A stretch of DNA of 64,000 bases from Catellatospora tritici (GTDB taxonomy: Bacteria > Actinomycetota > Actinomycetes > Mycobacteriales > Micromonosporaceae). Position numbers and translations under genes: made by a program. Location: the NCBI RefSeq assembly GCF_019083965.1, contig NZ_JAHRCY010000017.1, positions 62,001 to 126,000 on the forward strand, given 5' to 3'. A model generated the notes under the pieces. It ran no database searches. It saw nothing but the letters and a program-made list of their open reading frames with translations, and had not been told where the DNA came from. Positions within the stretch are counted from its first letter, which is position 1. Each line of letters begins with the position of its first letter. Of this stretch, positions 10,498-20,052 are shown piece by piece.

Positions 10498-11793
10498 ATG
10501 CGACGACGGTTGACCGTCCTCGTATCCGCAGCCGCGCTGCTCGGCTCACTGGTCCTGACCGGACCGGCCGAGGGCGCCCCGTTCACCGCGGAGCCGATCA
10601 GCAGCTCCGCGCAGTATGTCGTCAACGGTCCCAAGACCCTGGCCGACCGCGACGCCGTCGCCCGTACCGGTGCCGCGATCGACGCCGTCGTCGACGGCAA
10701 GATCGAGATCACGGCCACCGCGGCCGAGGTCAAGGCCATCAAGGCGCTGGGCTTCACCCTCACCTCGCTGGCGGCGCAGCCCGCTGGGCCGGATGCGCAG
10801 GCCCAGGCGTTCCCGTCGGCCGACTCCAATTACCACGACTACGCCGAGATGACCTCCGAGATCAACTCGCTGGTCGCGGCGCACCCCTCGATCATGTCGA
10901 AGTCGACCATCGGCAACTCGTACCAGGGCCGGGCGATGCCGGTGATCAAGATCTCCGACAACGTCGCCACCGACGAGAACGAGGTCGAGATCCTGATCAA
11001 CGCGCACCAGCACGCGCGTGAGCACCTGACCGTCGAGATGGCGCTGTACGTGCTGCACCTGTTCGCCGACAACTACGGCACCGACACCCGGATCACCAAC
11101 ATCGTCAACAGCCGTGAGATCTGGATCGTGCCGGACATGAACCCCGACGGCGGCGAGTACGACATCGCCACCGGCTCCTACCGGTCGTGGCGCAAGAACC
11201 GCCAGCCCAACAGCGGTTCGAGCTACGTCGGCACCGACCTCAACCGCAACTGGTCCTACCAGTGGGGCTGCTGCGGCGGTTCCAGCGGTTCCACGTCGAG
11301 CGAGACCTACCGCGGCCCGTCGGCGTTCTCCGCGCCGGAGACGACGAACCTGCGCAACTTCGTCAACAGCCGGGTGATCGGCGGGGTGCAGCAGATCAAG
11401 GCCAACATCGACTTCCACACGTACTCGCAGCTGGTGCTGTGGCCGTTCGGCTACACCACGGCCAACAACCCCAGCGGCATGACGGCCGACCAGTACAACA
11501 CGTTCGCCACGCTGGGTCAGCAGATGGCGGCGACCAACGGGTACACCCCGGAGCAGTCCAGCGACCTCTACATCGCCGACGGCACCTCGATCGACTGGAT
11601 GTGGGGCCAGCACAAGATCTGGGCGTACACCTTCGAGATGTACCCGGGTTCGTCCAGCGGTGGCGGCTTCTACCCGCCCGACGAGGTCATCCCGGCGCAG
11701 ACCAGCCGCAACCGCGAGGCGGTGCTGATGCTGGCCGAGGCGGCCGACTGCCCGTACAAGGTGATCAACAAGCAGGCGCAGTACTGCTCGTGA
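10498..11793 (+). CDS. Secreted M14 family zinc carboxypeptidase
   Basis: 431 residues from ATG 10498 (GGGAGG 5-10 nt upstream; the longer frame is rejected). A signal peptide ([20 protein letters not shown]) and a short propeptide precede the M14 domain. Zinc ligands are visible as HAREH (HxxE) and the later His in IDFHTYSQL; the catalytic Glu is in YTFEMYPGS. Substrate-side residues include NPDGGEY and RKNRQP. M14 enzymes remove C-terminal amino acids from peptides; secretion suggests a nutritional role. A strong terminator follows at 11844. Confidence 0.93.
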   Translation: MRRRLTVLVSAAALLGSLVLTGPAEGAPFTAEPISSSAQYVVNGPKTLADRDAVARTGAAIDAVVDGKIEITATAAEVKAIKALGFTLTSLAAQPAGPDAQAQAFPSADSNYHDYAEMTSEINSLVAAHPSIMSKSTIGNSYQGRAMPVIKISDNVATDENEVEILINAHQHAREHLTVEMALYVLHLFADNYGTDTRITNIVNSREIWIVPDMNPDGGEYDIATGSYRSWRKNRQPNSGSSYVGTDLNRNWSYQWGCCGGSSGSTSSETYRGPSAFSAPETTNLRNFVNSRVIGGVQQIKANIDFHTYSQLVLWPFGYTTANNPSGMTADQYNTFATLGQQMAATNGYTPEQSSDLYIADGTSIDWMWGQHKIWAYTFEMYPGSSSGGGFYPPDEVIPAQTSRNREAVLMLAEAADCPYKVINKQAQYCS

Positions 11794-11843
11794 GCCGCGC
11801 GGTCGAAACCGTGCTGGTCATCCGGCGGTAACCTGCCATTAAG

Positions 11844-11882
11844 AAGATCAGGGCATCTGGTTCGTCCAGGTGCCCTGATCTT
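11844..11882 (+). terminator. Intrinsic terminator after the M14 peptidase
   Basis: A near-perfect 17-bp stem (arms 11844-11860 and 11866-11882) around a TTCGT loop, followed by T-rich sequence. It lies 50 nt after the peptidase stop and before the HTH gene. Confidence 0.9.
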
Positions 11883-11997
11883 TGTTTCTCGGTCGCCTTG
11901 GCCGTGGTCCGGTGGATGTTGTTTACTGTGTGACGATTCTCGGATTGATCACGTGGGGCCCGAGCTGTCTGGTATGGACATGGCCTTGGAGGATGCA

Positions 11998-12414
11998 GTG
12001 ACCCAGACCTCCGCCCGCGTGGAGACCCTCTCCGCGGCGCGCGACTTCGCCGACCAGTTGCGCTGGTGGCGCGGTGTGCGCGGGCTGTCGCAGGGCAAGC
12101 TGGCGCAGGCGATGCCGCACAGCGAGGCGATGATCGCCAAGGTCGAGTCGGGTGAGCGGTGGCCGACGGAGGATCTGGCGCGCCGCTGCGACGAGGTGCT
12201 GCAGACCGGTGGGGTGTTGGCGGTGCTGTGGCCGAGCGTCCGGGCCGAGCAGCAGGCCAGTGACGGGCGGCGGCGCAGGCGCAAGGACGCCGATGGACTT
12301 CCGTCGGCCGACGCGCGGCAGTTGCTGGCCATGGTGTTGGCCGACGCCTCCGCGGCGCAAACTCATCCGTTCGTACGTGATGCCTTGGCCGCTTTGGATG
12401 CCACGGACAACTAG
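11998..12414 (+). CDS. Helix-turn-helix (XRE-type) regulator
   Basis: 138 residues from GTG 11998, chosen because GGAGG lies at 11988-11992; an in-frame ATG further upstream has no site. The HTH is near the N-terminus (LRWWRGVRGLSQGKLAQAMP then SEAMIAKVESGERWPTEDLA), with a basic linker (GRRRRRKDAD) and a short helical tail. This architecture is common for small actinobacterial XRE regulators. It is upstream of and co-directional with the permease/acetamidase operon, which it may control (inference). Confidence 0.85.
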   Translation: MTQTSARVETLSAARDFADQLRWWRGVRGLSQGKLAQAMPHSEAMIAKVESGERWPTEDLARRCDEVLQTGGVLAVLWPSVRAEQQASDGRRRRRKDADGLPSADARQLLAMVLADASAAQTHPFVRDALAALDATDN

Positions 12415-12546
12415 CCGGTACGGCTAGTTGTCCGGATCGGAGATCTACCCGACCAGCCAGACGTACTTGCAAATGGGATCGCAGGCGTGCGCGCCGCGCC
12501 ACACTACGTCGAACTTCAGACACAACCGATTCCAGGAGGCACTGCC

Positions 12547-14007
12547 ATGTCTGTCCTGACGCCCCAGGCGGAGGGCTCGCCGACGGCGACCACGCCGGTC
12601 GGCGATCCGGATCTCAGCAAGTTCGGGTACACCCCGCAGCTGCGCCGGACGCTGAGCTTCACTGACCTGCTGTTCTATGGCCTCATCTACATGGTGCCGA
12701 TCGCCCCGTTCGCCATCTTCGGTGGGGTGTTCCAGGCCTCCGCGGGCATGGTCGGTCTCGCCTACATCATCGGCATGGCCCTGATGATCTTCACGGCCGC
12801 CTCGTACGCGCAGATGGTCAAGGCCTTCCCGATCGCCGGCTCGGTGTACAACTACGCCGGTCGCGGCATCGGCGCCCCCGCGGGCTTCTTCGCGGGCTGG
12901 GCGATCCTGCTCGACTACATCCTCGTGCCGGGTCTGCTCTACCTGGTCGCCTCGATCACCATGAACGGTGTGCTGCCCGACATCCCGTCGTGGGTGTGGC
13001 TGCTGGTCTTCGTGGGAATCAACACGATCATCAACTTCTTCGGCATCCGGCTGACCGCCGTCGCGATCAACCTGCTGCTGGTCGGCGAGCTGATCGTGCT
13101 CGGCATCTTCCTGGTCGTCGGCATCACCGCCATCGCGCAGGGCAAGGCCAACGGCAACTGGACCGACGCGTTCTTCAACAGCGACAACTTCAGTTGGGCC
13201 GTCATCTTCGGGGCGGTCTCGGTGGCCGCGCTGAGCTTCCTGGGCTTCGACGGCATCTCGATGCTGGCCGAGGAGAACAAGGGCGGCTCGCGGCAGGTCG
13301 GCCGGGCCATGTCGGCGGTGCTGGTGCTGGCGGGCCTGCTGTTCGTGGCGCAGACCTGGGTGGCGTCGCTGTTCGTGGCCGACCCGGCCGGTCTGATCGC
13401 CAACGGCGACCCGGCGGGCTCGGCGTTCTACGACGCGGCGGCCGTGGCCGGCGGCGGCTGGCTGGCCAAGGTGTGCCTGATCGCGACCGCGATCGCGTGG
13501 GGTCTGCCGGACTCGATGGTGGCCCAGACCGCGATGTCGCGCCTGCTGTTCGCCATGGCCCGGGACCGGCAGCTGCCGGGCTTCCTGTCGAAGGTGTCGC
13601 CCAAGCACGCCTCGCCGACCGGCGCCGTGCTCACCACCGCCGCGATCTCGCTGGCGGTCGGCGGCGTCGGCCTGTACTACCTCAACGACGGCAGCCTCGT
13701 CTGGCTCACCAACGTGATCAACTTCGGTGCGATGGTCGCCTGGGTCGTGCTGCACATCTCGGTGATCTGGCACTACGTGGTCCGCAACGGCAGCCGCAAC
13801 TACCTCGCCCACCTGGTCATGCCGATCATCGGCATCGCGTTCCTCGGCGTGGTCATCAAGTACATGAAGGTCTACACCCTCACGTTCGGGTTCCTCTGGC
13901 TGCTCGCCGGCCTGCTCATCCTGGTGATCATGTACCTGGCCGGGCGCCGCCCGCGCCTGTCCGGTCTCGGGGGCGAGCCGGTCGAGTCGGTGGACGCCGC
14001 CGCGTGA
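12547..14007 (+). CDS. APC-family amino acid/amine permease
   Basis: 486 residues from ATG 12547 behind AGGAGG (12534-12539). About 12 membrane helices span the protein; the first contains the APC-type stretch TDLLFYGLIYMVPIAPF. The coding end overlaps the acetamidase gene by 4 nt, so transporter and amidase are co-translated. The likely substrate is an amino acid or an amide-bearing amine taken up for hydrolysis; which one cannot be read from the sequence. Confidence 0.9.
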   Translation: MSVLTPQAEGSPTATTPVGDPDLSKFGYTPQLRRTLSFTDLLFYGLIYMVPIAPFAIFGGVFQASAGMVGLAYIIGMALMIFTAASYAQMVKAFPIAGSVYNYAGRGIGAPAGFFAGWAILLDYILVPGLLYLVASITMNGVLPDIPSWVWLLVFVGINTIINFFGIRLTAVAINLLLVGELIVLGIFLVVGITAIAQGKANGNWTDAFFNSDNFSWAVIFGAVSVAALSFLGFDGISMLAEENKGGSRQVGRAMSAVLVLAGLLFVAQTWVASLFVADPAGLIANGDPAGSAFYDAAAVAGGGWLAKVCLIATAIAWGLPDSMVAQTAMSRLLFAMARDRQLPGFLSKVSPKHASPTGAVLTTAAISLAVGGVGLYYLNDGSLVWLTNVINFGAMVAWVVLHISVIWHYVVRNGSRNYLAHLVMPIIGIAFLGVVIKYMKVYTLTFGFLWLLAGLLILVIMYLAGRRPRLSGLGGEPVESVDAAA

Positions 14008-15008
14008 GCGAGTTCTACGAGTTCAACCCGACCCCGGAGCAGTACGCCTACACCTTCGGCCCGAACAAGCCGCTGGCGAAGGTCCGCCCCGGGGACGTGC
14101 TGAAGATCCGCACCGAGGACTGCTTCGGCGGCCTGGTGCGGGGCTTCGGCGACCTTCCCTCGCAGGTGTGCACGTTCCCGTACCTCAACCCGGTCACCGG
14201 GCCGTTCTACGTGGAGGGGGCGCAGCCGGGCGACACGCTCGCGCTGCACTTCGCCTCCATCACCCCGGCCCGCGACTGGGCGGTGTCGAGCACGTTCCCG
14301 CACTTCGGGGCGCTGACGGCGACGTCGCACACGGCGATGCTGCACCCGCCCCTGGAGGAGCGGGTGTGGGTGTACGAGATCGACAAGGCCGCCGGGATCG
14401 TGCGCTACTCGGCGCGCAACTCCGACTTCACCGTGGACCTGCCGCTGGACCCGATGCACGGGACCGTCGGCGTGGCCCCGGGGGCGTTCGAGTCCCGGAT
14501 GACGATCACGCCCGACGCCCACGGCGGCAACATGGACACCCCGGAACTGCGGGCCGGGACGACCGTGTACTTCGGTGTGAACGTCGAGGGCGCGCTGTTC
14601 GGCGTCGGTGACGGTCACGCCCGGCAGGGTCAGGGCGAGGTCTCCGGGGTCGCGGTCGAGGCCGCGATGGAGACGGTCGTCGCGGTCGAGCTGATCAAGA
14701 ACGTGGCCACGCCGTGGCCGCGGATCGAGTCCGACACGCACCTGATCTCGACCGGGTCGGCGCGGCCGCTGGAGGACGCGTACCGCATCAGCCAGCACGA
14801 CCTGGTGACCTGGGTGTCGGAGCTGACCGGCCTGGACCTGCTGGACTCGCTCCAACTGGTCACCCAGGCCGGGGAGGCCCCGGTCGGCAACGTGGTGGAC
14901 ACCAACTACACGATGGTCGCCAAGCTGGCCAAGCAATACCTCGGGCGGACCAGCGTGTACGACGGCGTGCACGCGCGGCTGAAGGCGCTGGGCGCCGGGT
15001 ACCGCTGA
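14004..15008 (+). CDS. Acetamidase/formamidase family protein
   Basis: 334 residues from GTG 14004, overlapping the permease stop (GTGA). It matches the FmdA/AmdA fold by its conserved stretches: NPVTGPFYVEGAQPGDTLAL, PDAHGGNMDTPEL and GVGDGHARQGQGEVSG, with the metal-site-like acidic and His residues in place. Enzymes of this family release ammonia from formamide or acetamide. Coupling to a permease suggests uptake and use of an amide as nitrogen source. Its 3' end abuts a homopolymer block that may be misassembled. Confidence 0.92.
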   Translation: MSEFYEFNPTPEQYAYTFGPNKPLAKVRPGDVLKIRTEDCFGGLVRGFGDLPSQVCTFPYLNPVTGPFYVEGAQPGDTLALHFASITPARDWAVSSTFPHFGALTATSHTAMLHPPLEERVWVYEIDKAAGIVRYSARNSDFTVDLPLDPMHGTVGVAPGAFESRMTITPDAHGGNMDTPELRAGTTVYFGVNVEGALFGVGDGHARQGQGEVSGVAVEAAMETVVAVELIKNVATPWPRIESDTHLISTGSARPLEDAYRISQHDLVTWVSELTGLDLLDSLQLVTQAGEAPVGNVVDTNYTMVAKLAKQYLGRTSVYDGVHARLKALGAGYR

Positions 15009-15134
15009 CACTTCACCGTGGTGGGGGGGGGGGGGGGGCGGGCCCCCCCCCCCCCCCCCCGGGGGGGCAGAAAGTAAAGGAGCAAGGCCACCCGGCGGGG
15101 GTCCGGGGGGGGGGCGGGGGTAACCGCTGACATT
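15009..15134. other. G/C homopolymer block, probable assembly artefact
   Basis: Runs of 16 G (15023-15038), 18 C (15043-15060), 7 G, 10 G and 5 G surround a short unrelated stretch. The sequence ACCGCTGACAcTTCA at 15001-15015 recurs almost exactly at 15123-15137, as if the junction were read twice. No gene is supported here, and such long runs occur nowhere else in the window. Confidence 0.6.
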
Positions 15135-15192
15135 TCAGGGTGGTGTGGCGGGGTTCGCCCCGCCCACACCACACCCGTTTTCGGAGGACAGC

Positions 15193-15831
15193 ATGGAACT
15201 GGCTCTCGCCGACGAGCTCTTCCTCATCGGGCACGACGAGTACAGCGGCAAGACGAAGATCAACAATGAGGTGCTGTCCTGCGGCCTGGCCGCCGCCGCG
15301 CTCGGTGAGCTGTTGCTGGCCGGAACCCTGGTGGTCGAGTCGGGCCGGGTCGCGGCCTGGTCGGCGCGGCAGAACGGCGACGCGGTCAACGACCAGGTGG
15401 TGGCCGAGCTGCAGAAGGTCGGCACCGGGCATCCGGTGCAGAACTGGATCCAGCATCTGCGTACCGACGTCAAGGAGGTCGTCGCCCACCGCCTGGGCCT
15501 GCGCGGTGTCGTGCGCCGGGAGACCTCGCGCGGCCTGACCGGCCGTACCCAGGTCCGCTACCCGGCGGCCGACCCGACCGAGGCGACGCGTTCGGTGGTG
15601 CGGCTGGGGTTCCTGCTGGGCCGCCCCAGCGAGGTGCTGGATGTGCCGTCGGCGCTGCTGGCGTCGCTGACCACGGTGATCGGGGTCTCGATCGTGGTGC
15701 CGATGTTGAGCAACGGGGCGACCCGCGACCGGCTGGAGTCCGTCCGGCTCGGGTTGCCGCAGGAGCTGCGGGAGCTGGTCAAGGGCGTCGAGTCGGCGAT
15801 CGCGACGGTGGCCCTGCAGGCGCGGGGCTGA
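15193..15831 (+). CDS. GPP34 (Golgi phosphoprotein 3-like) family protein
   Basis: 212 residues from ATG 15193 with GGAGGA at 15183-15188. It shows the GPP34 pattern: start LALADELFLIGHDEYSGK, a hydrophobic helix (CGLAAAALGELLLAGTL), then GVVRRETSRGLTGRTQVRYP. In eukaryotes GOLPH3 binds phosphoinositides; actinobacterial members are common, often multicopy and of unknown function. Its 3' end overlaps the convergent antiporter gene by 53 nt. Confidence 0.88.
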   Translation: MELALADELFLIGHDEYSGKTKINNEVLSCGLAAAALGELLLAGTLVVESGRVAAWSARQNGDAVNDQVVAELQKVGTGHPVQNWIQHLRTDVKEVVAHRLGLRGVVRRETSRGLTGRTQVRYPAADPTEATRSVVRLGFLLGRPSEVLDVPSALLASLTTVIGVSIVVPMLSNGATRDRLESVRLGLPQELRELVKGVESAIATVALQARG

Positions 15832-17005
15832 GCGCGGCGGACTCCCACCGGACCCACCGGTTGGCGAACAGTCGGGTACTCAGCCCGTGTACGACGATGC
15901 TGAGCCCGACCACGACGACGACCATGTCGGCGACCCAGTCGGCGTCCAGGCCGCTCAGTTGCTCCAGGGCGATGATGCCGAGCACCATGCTGTCCAGGCC
16001 GCGCGGTCCCCAGAAGCCGAGCGCGAGCACTTCGCGTCGGGGCAGGTGGGTGCCGATCAGGGCCAGTGCCACCGGGATCATGCGGATGACGGTGAGGCTG
16101 GCGAAGGCGTAGAGGAACACCCGCCAGTCCAGGCCGTCGGTGAACGACGGCACGACCAGGGACCCGAACACGAACCAGACCGCGGCCGACAGCACGGCCA
16201 CGGCGTCCTCGCAGGTCTGTAGGGCTGAGCGGGGCAGGTCGGGTGCGGTGGCGCGGCAGGTCAGTCCGGCGGCGAAGGCGGCGACGAAGCCGTTGCCGTG
16301 TAGTACGTAGGCGCCGGCGAACGCGGCGATGGCCAGGGCGAGCAGGCCGACCCGTTCGGCGTCGTCGGTGCTCCAGTCGCGGCGGCGGGCCCAGAGCAGC
16401 AGGCGGGCGCCGCCGAAGCCGCAGGCGGTGCCGACGATGACGGAGATGAGCAGTTCGAGCAGCACTTCGGGGACGGTGGTGCCGCCGGCGGCTCCGGCGA
16501 GCACGATGAGCAGCAGTGGTGCGGCCAGGCCGTCGTCGAGGCCGCTGACGACGGTGATGGTCTGGCGTAGGTCGCCGGGCAGGCGTTGGTCGTGCAGCAG
16601 TGGGGTGATCGGGGTGGAGTCGGTGGCCGACAGGGTGACGGCGGTGATGGCGCAGACCCACCAGCCGGCGCCGGCCAGCAGTGGGATCGCGGCGAGGTAG
16701 CCGAGCAGGACGGTGAGTGGGAACGCGATGAGCAGCATGCGCAGGGTGACGCCGGTGTGGGTGCGCAGCCAGCGGATGCCGATGTCGGTGGCGTCGGTGA
16801 ACAGGACCACGGCGAGGGTGAGTTCGACGAGGTGGCGGACGGTGGGGCCGGTGAGTTCGACGTCGACGAGCGGGTGGGTGCCGCTGGTGAGGATCATGCC
16901 GGAGGCGGCCATGGCGATGGGGACCGTGACGCTGTAGCGCTGGGCTGGTCGGGCGATGACGGCCCAGGCGACCAGCACCAGGCCGAGCATCAGTACGGCG
17001 AGCAT
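15779..17005 (-). CDS. Cation/proton antiporter (CPA family)
   Basis: 408 residues from ATG 17005, with GAGGGG 6 nt upstream. About 12 membrane helices; the functional core is seen in AVTLSATDSTPITPLLHD and VVSGLDDGLAAPLLL, the acidic and helix-breaking positions expected for Na+/H+ exchange. The C-terminus is a short Pro/Arg tail (PAPAGPPSRSPTRRP). No regulatory domain is fused. Likely role: pH or Na+ balance. Confidence 0.88.
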   Translation of the reverse strand: MLAVLMLGLVLVAWAVIARPAQRYSVTVPIAMAASGMILTSGTHPLVDVELTGPTVRHLVELTLAVVLFTDATDIGIRWLRTHTGVTLRMLLIAFPLTVLLGYLAAIPLLAGAGWWVCAITAVTLSATDSTPITPLLHDQRLPGDLRQTITVVSGLDDGLAAPLLLIVLAGAAGGTTVPEVLLELLISVIVGTACGFGGARLLLWARRRDWSTDDAERVGLLALAIAAFAGAYVLHGNGFVAAFAAGLTCRATAPDLPRSALQTCEDAVAVLSAAVWFVFGSLVVPSFTDGLDWRVFLYAFASLTVIRMIPVALALIGTHLPRREVLALGFWGPRGLDSMVLGIIALEQLSGLDADWVADMVVVVVGLSIVVHGLSTRLFANRWVRWESAALSPAPAGPPSRSPTRRP

Positions 17006-17181
17006 GCGCGACCCCTCACCCTGTCCATTCAACCGGCCGGGGCGTCTCGGCGGGGCGCATTGCGGCGATCGGTGGTTGCGCAGATGGTTGCCGGGTGCGC
17101 CATATTAAATGATCGTTGTAAATATTGCGCATGTCGAACGTGCTCTTCCCAACTGAGTGATCAGTCAGGCACACTCTTCGG

Positions 17182-18768
17182 GTGACGTACGACGTGATCA
17201 TCGTCGGGGGCGGGCACAACGGCCTGGTCGCCGCCGCCTACCTTGCCCGCGCCGGGCGCCGGGTGCTGGTGCTGGAACGCCGCGAGATCGTCGGCGGGGC
17301 CGCCGTCTCCGAACGCCCGTTCGGCCCGGACTTCCTGGTGACCTCCCTGTCCTATGTGGTGAGCCTGCTGCCACCGGACATGGTGCGCGACCTCCGGCTG
17401 GCCGAGCACGGCTACCACGTCTACCCGCAGGGCCCCTACTTCGCGCCCCGCCGCGACGGCCGCCACCTGCACCTGGTGAACGAACCGGGGCACCGTTACG
17501 CCGAGATCGCGAAGTTCTCCAAGGCCGACGCCGACGCCTATGAGCGTTGGGAGGCGTGGCTGGGGGCGCTGGGTGCCAAGGTCGGGCCGCTGCTGGACGC
17601 CATACCCCCGAAGCTCGGTTCGAAGCGGCCAGGTGACCTGCTCGCGCAGGCGGCGCTGCTGGGCAAGGTGCGCGGCGTGGACGTGCGGGCCGCGTTCGAC
17701 CTGACCCGGCTGTTCACCGCCAGCGTCGCCGACCTGGTCGAGCACCGGTTCGAATCCGACGCGATGCGCGGCCTGCTGTCGGTGTCGGGTGTGATCGGCA
17801 CCTGGGGCGGGCCCCGCAGCGCCGGGACCGCGTTCGTGACCCTGCACCACCACCTGGACCAGACCGGCGGCCAGGCGGCCGCCTGGGGCTTCCCGCGCGG
17901 CGGCATGGGCGGGGTCACCGCCGCGATGGCCGCCTCGGCGCGGGCGTTCGGCGCCGAGATCCGCACGCAGGCGCCGGTGGCCCGCATCGACGTGCGCGAC
18001 GGCCGCGTCACCGGGGTCACGCTCGCCTCCGGCGAGGAGATCTCCGCCGGTACGGTGATCACCACCGCGCATCCGAAGACCTCGTTCCTGGACCTGATCG
18101 ACCGGGCCGAGCTGCCCGCCGACTTCGTCGAGGACATCGAGGCGTGGCAGACCCGCTCGGGCACCGTGAAGGTCAACTTCGCGGTGGACCGGCTGCCGGT
18201 GTTCACCAGCCACCCCGACTTCGACCCCGACGTGCACGGCGGCACCATCGTGCTGTCGGAGTCGCTCGACGACGTCGAGACCGCGTTCCAGGAGGCCGCT
18301 GCGGGCCGGGCCGCGACCCTGCCGTTCGCCGACATCTGCATCCCGTCGGTGTTCGACCCGACCCTCGCCCCCGAGGGGAAACACGTGGTCAGCATGTTCA
18401 CCCAGTACGTCCCGCACACCTGGGCCGCCGACCCGCACACCGCCGAACTCGACGCCTACGCCGACCGCCTTGTCGCGCGGATGGAAGCCGTCGCCCCCGG
18501 CTTCACCGACTCGATCATCGGCCGCCAGGTCATCGGCCCCCACCGGATGCAGACCGAGTACGGCCTGATCGGCGGCAACATCTTCCACGGCGAACTGACC
18601 CCCGGGCAGATGTTCCACTGCCGCCCCGCCGCCGGCTACGCCGACCTGCGCACCCCGATCCGGGGCCTCTACCAGGCCGGATCGGCCACCCACGGCGGCG
18701 GCGGAGTCACCGGCATCCCGGGACGCAACGTGGTCCGGCAGGTGCTGCGCGACCGGGGGCGGCGATGA
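17182..18768 (+). CDS. FAD/NAD(P)-dependent oxidoreductase, phytoene-desaturase-like
   Basis: 528 residues from GTG 17182. A Rossmann dinucleotide site is at the N-terminus (VIIVGGGHNGLVAAAYLARA) with the following acidic residue (VLVLERR). The C-terminus has the typical FAD-closing motif (RGLYQAGSATHGGGGVTGIP). The layout matches the CrtI/PYROXD2-type amine-oxidase-like family. No strong ribosome site precedes the GTG. Overlaps the Rieske oxygenase gene by 4 nt, so the two enzymes are probably a redox pair acting on one substrate. Confidence 0.88.
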   Translation: MTYDVIIVGGGHNGLVAAAYLARAGRRVLVLERREIVGGAAVSERPFGPDFLVTSLSYVVSLLPPDMVRDLRLAEHGYHVYPQGPYFAPRRDGRHLHLVNEPGHRYAEIAKFSKADADAYERWEAWLGALGAKVGPLLDAIPPKLGSKRPGDLLAQAALLGKVRGVDVRAAFDLTRLFTASVADLVEHRFESDAMRGLLSVSGVIGTWGGPRSAGTAFVTLHHHLDQTGGQAAAWGFPRGGMGGVTAAMAASARAFGAEIRTQAPVARIDVRDGRVTGVTLASGEEISAGTVITTAHPKTSFLDLIDRAELPADFVEDIEAWQTRSGTVKVNFAVDRLPVFTSHPDFDPDVHGGTIVLSESLDDVETAFQEAAAGRAATLPFADICIPSVFDPTLAPEGKHVVSMFTQYVPHTWAADPHTAELDAYADRLVARMEAVAPGFTDSIIGRQVIGPHRMQTEYGLIGGNIFHGELTPGQMFHCRPAAGYADLRTPIRGLYQAGSATHGGGGVTGIPGRNVVRQVLRDRGRR

Positions 18769-19961
18769 GCGCCGCGACGCCGCCCAGTGCCTCGCCGTTG
18801 CCCGGTGCCTCGCCGTTGGCCGGAGCCGCGCCGCTGGCCGCCGACGGGCTGGCCGACGCGCTGCGGCCGTTCGGGCAGTCGCGGATGCTGCCGGTCGCCG
18901 CGTACACCGACGAGCGGGTCCTGGCCTGGGAGCGGCGGCACCTGTTCGCCGGGTCGTGGACGTGCGTGGGGCGGCGCAGCCAGCTCGCCGCCGAGGGCAA
19001 CCAGCAGGAGATGACCGTCGGGGACCTGTCGGTCGTGGTCACCGTCGGGGAGCGGGTGCGGGCGTTCGCCAACGCGTGCCGTCACCGGGGCCATGAGCTG
19101 CTTGGGTCGGGGGAGCGGTGTGCGCGGCGGGCGATCGTGTGCCCGTACCACGGGTGGTCCTACGACCTGGACGGGACGCTGAAGGCCGCGCCGCGGATGG
19201 GCGAGGAGTTCGAGGCGCGCGCGTTCGGGCTGTTCGAGCTGCCCGCCGTCGACTGGCACGGGTGGGTGTTCGTCAACGCGAGTGCCTCGGCGATGCCGTT
19301 CGAGGAGCACCTGGGGACGCTGGACGATTTGGTCGCGCCGTACGCGGCCGAGCACCTGACGGTCAAGGCCGTGCACCGGTACGAGGTCGCCGCGAACTGG
19401 AAGATCATCGCCGAGAACTACCACGAGTGCTACCACTGCCCGCTGATCCATCCGGAACTGTGCGCGGTCACCCCGCCGACCTCCGGCGACAACTGGCACG
19501 AGCCCGGCCACTGGCTCGGCGGGTCGATGCGGCTGCGCGAGCACGCCGAGACGATGTCGTTGGACGGGCGCTCGCGCGGCATCATGCTGCCCGGCGTGGA
19601 CCCGCGCGAGGTCCGCTACCTGGGGCTGTTCCCGAACGTGCTGCTGTCGCTGCACCCCGACTACGTGATGGCGCATCGGATGGTGCCGCTGGCGGCCGAC
19701 CGCACGTTCGTGGAGTGCAGCTGGCTGTTCGACGACAAGGTCACCGACCCGTCGTACGCGGTGGACTTCTGGGACGTGACCAACCGGCAGGACTGGGCGG
19801 CGTGCGAGTCGGTGCAGCGGGGCATGTCCTCGCCGCACTACACCCCGGGGCCGCTCGCGCCGAACGAGACCGCGATCTATGACTGGGTGACGCTGCTGGC
19901 GCGGGCCTACCGCGACCCGGCCGGGGTCCTCGGGCCACAGATGGCGGAAAACCGGTCATAA
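18765..19961 (+). CDS. Rieske-type aromatic ring-hydroxylating oxygenase, alpha subunit
   Basis: 398 residues from ATG 18765 (ATGA overlap). A Rieske [2Fe-2S] cluster site is clear: C105-R-H107 (CRHRGHE) and C126-x2-H129 (CPYHGWSY). The mononuclear iron site is seen about residues 216-230 (ENYHECYHCPLIHPE). Such enzymes hydroxylate or demethylate aromatic or quaternary-amine compounds; the sequence resembles the glycine-betaine-oxygenase-like branch, but the substrate is not determined. No ferredoxin/reductase gene is adjacent; the upstream flavoprotein may pass electrons or act on the product. Confidence 0.92.
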   Translation: MSAATPPSASPLPGASPLAGAAPLAADGLADALRPFGQSRMLPVAAYTDERVLAWERRHLFAGSWTCVGRRSQLAAEGNQQEMTVGDLSVVVTVGERVRAFANACRHRGHELLGSGERCARRAIVCPYHGWSYDLDGTLKAAPRMGEEFEARAFGLFELPAVDWHGWVFVNASASAMPFEEHLGTLDDLVAPYAAEHLTVKAVHRYEVAANWKIIAENYHECYHCPLIHPELCAVTPPTSGDNWHEPGHWLGGSMRLREHAETMSLDGRSRGIMLPGVDPREVRYLGLFPNVLLSLHPDYVMAHRMVPLAADRTFVECSWLFDDKVTDPSYAVDFWDVTNRQDWAACESVQRGMSSPHYTPGPLAPNETAIYDWVTLLARAYRDPAGVLGPQMAENRS

Positions 19962-20052
19962 GCCCACGTAGGGCTTGCTACTCCTTATATGGTGCGAAAC
20001 GGCGCGTGCCGGGACGGTCGGCGCGCACGACACCATCTGCGAGGGGCAGCTC

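Noticed and set aside
15013-15489. Reading frames through the homopolymer block
   Set aside because: They consist of Gly/Pro runs from the G/C tracts and shadow the GPP34 gene.
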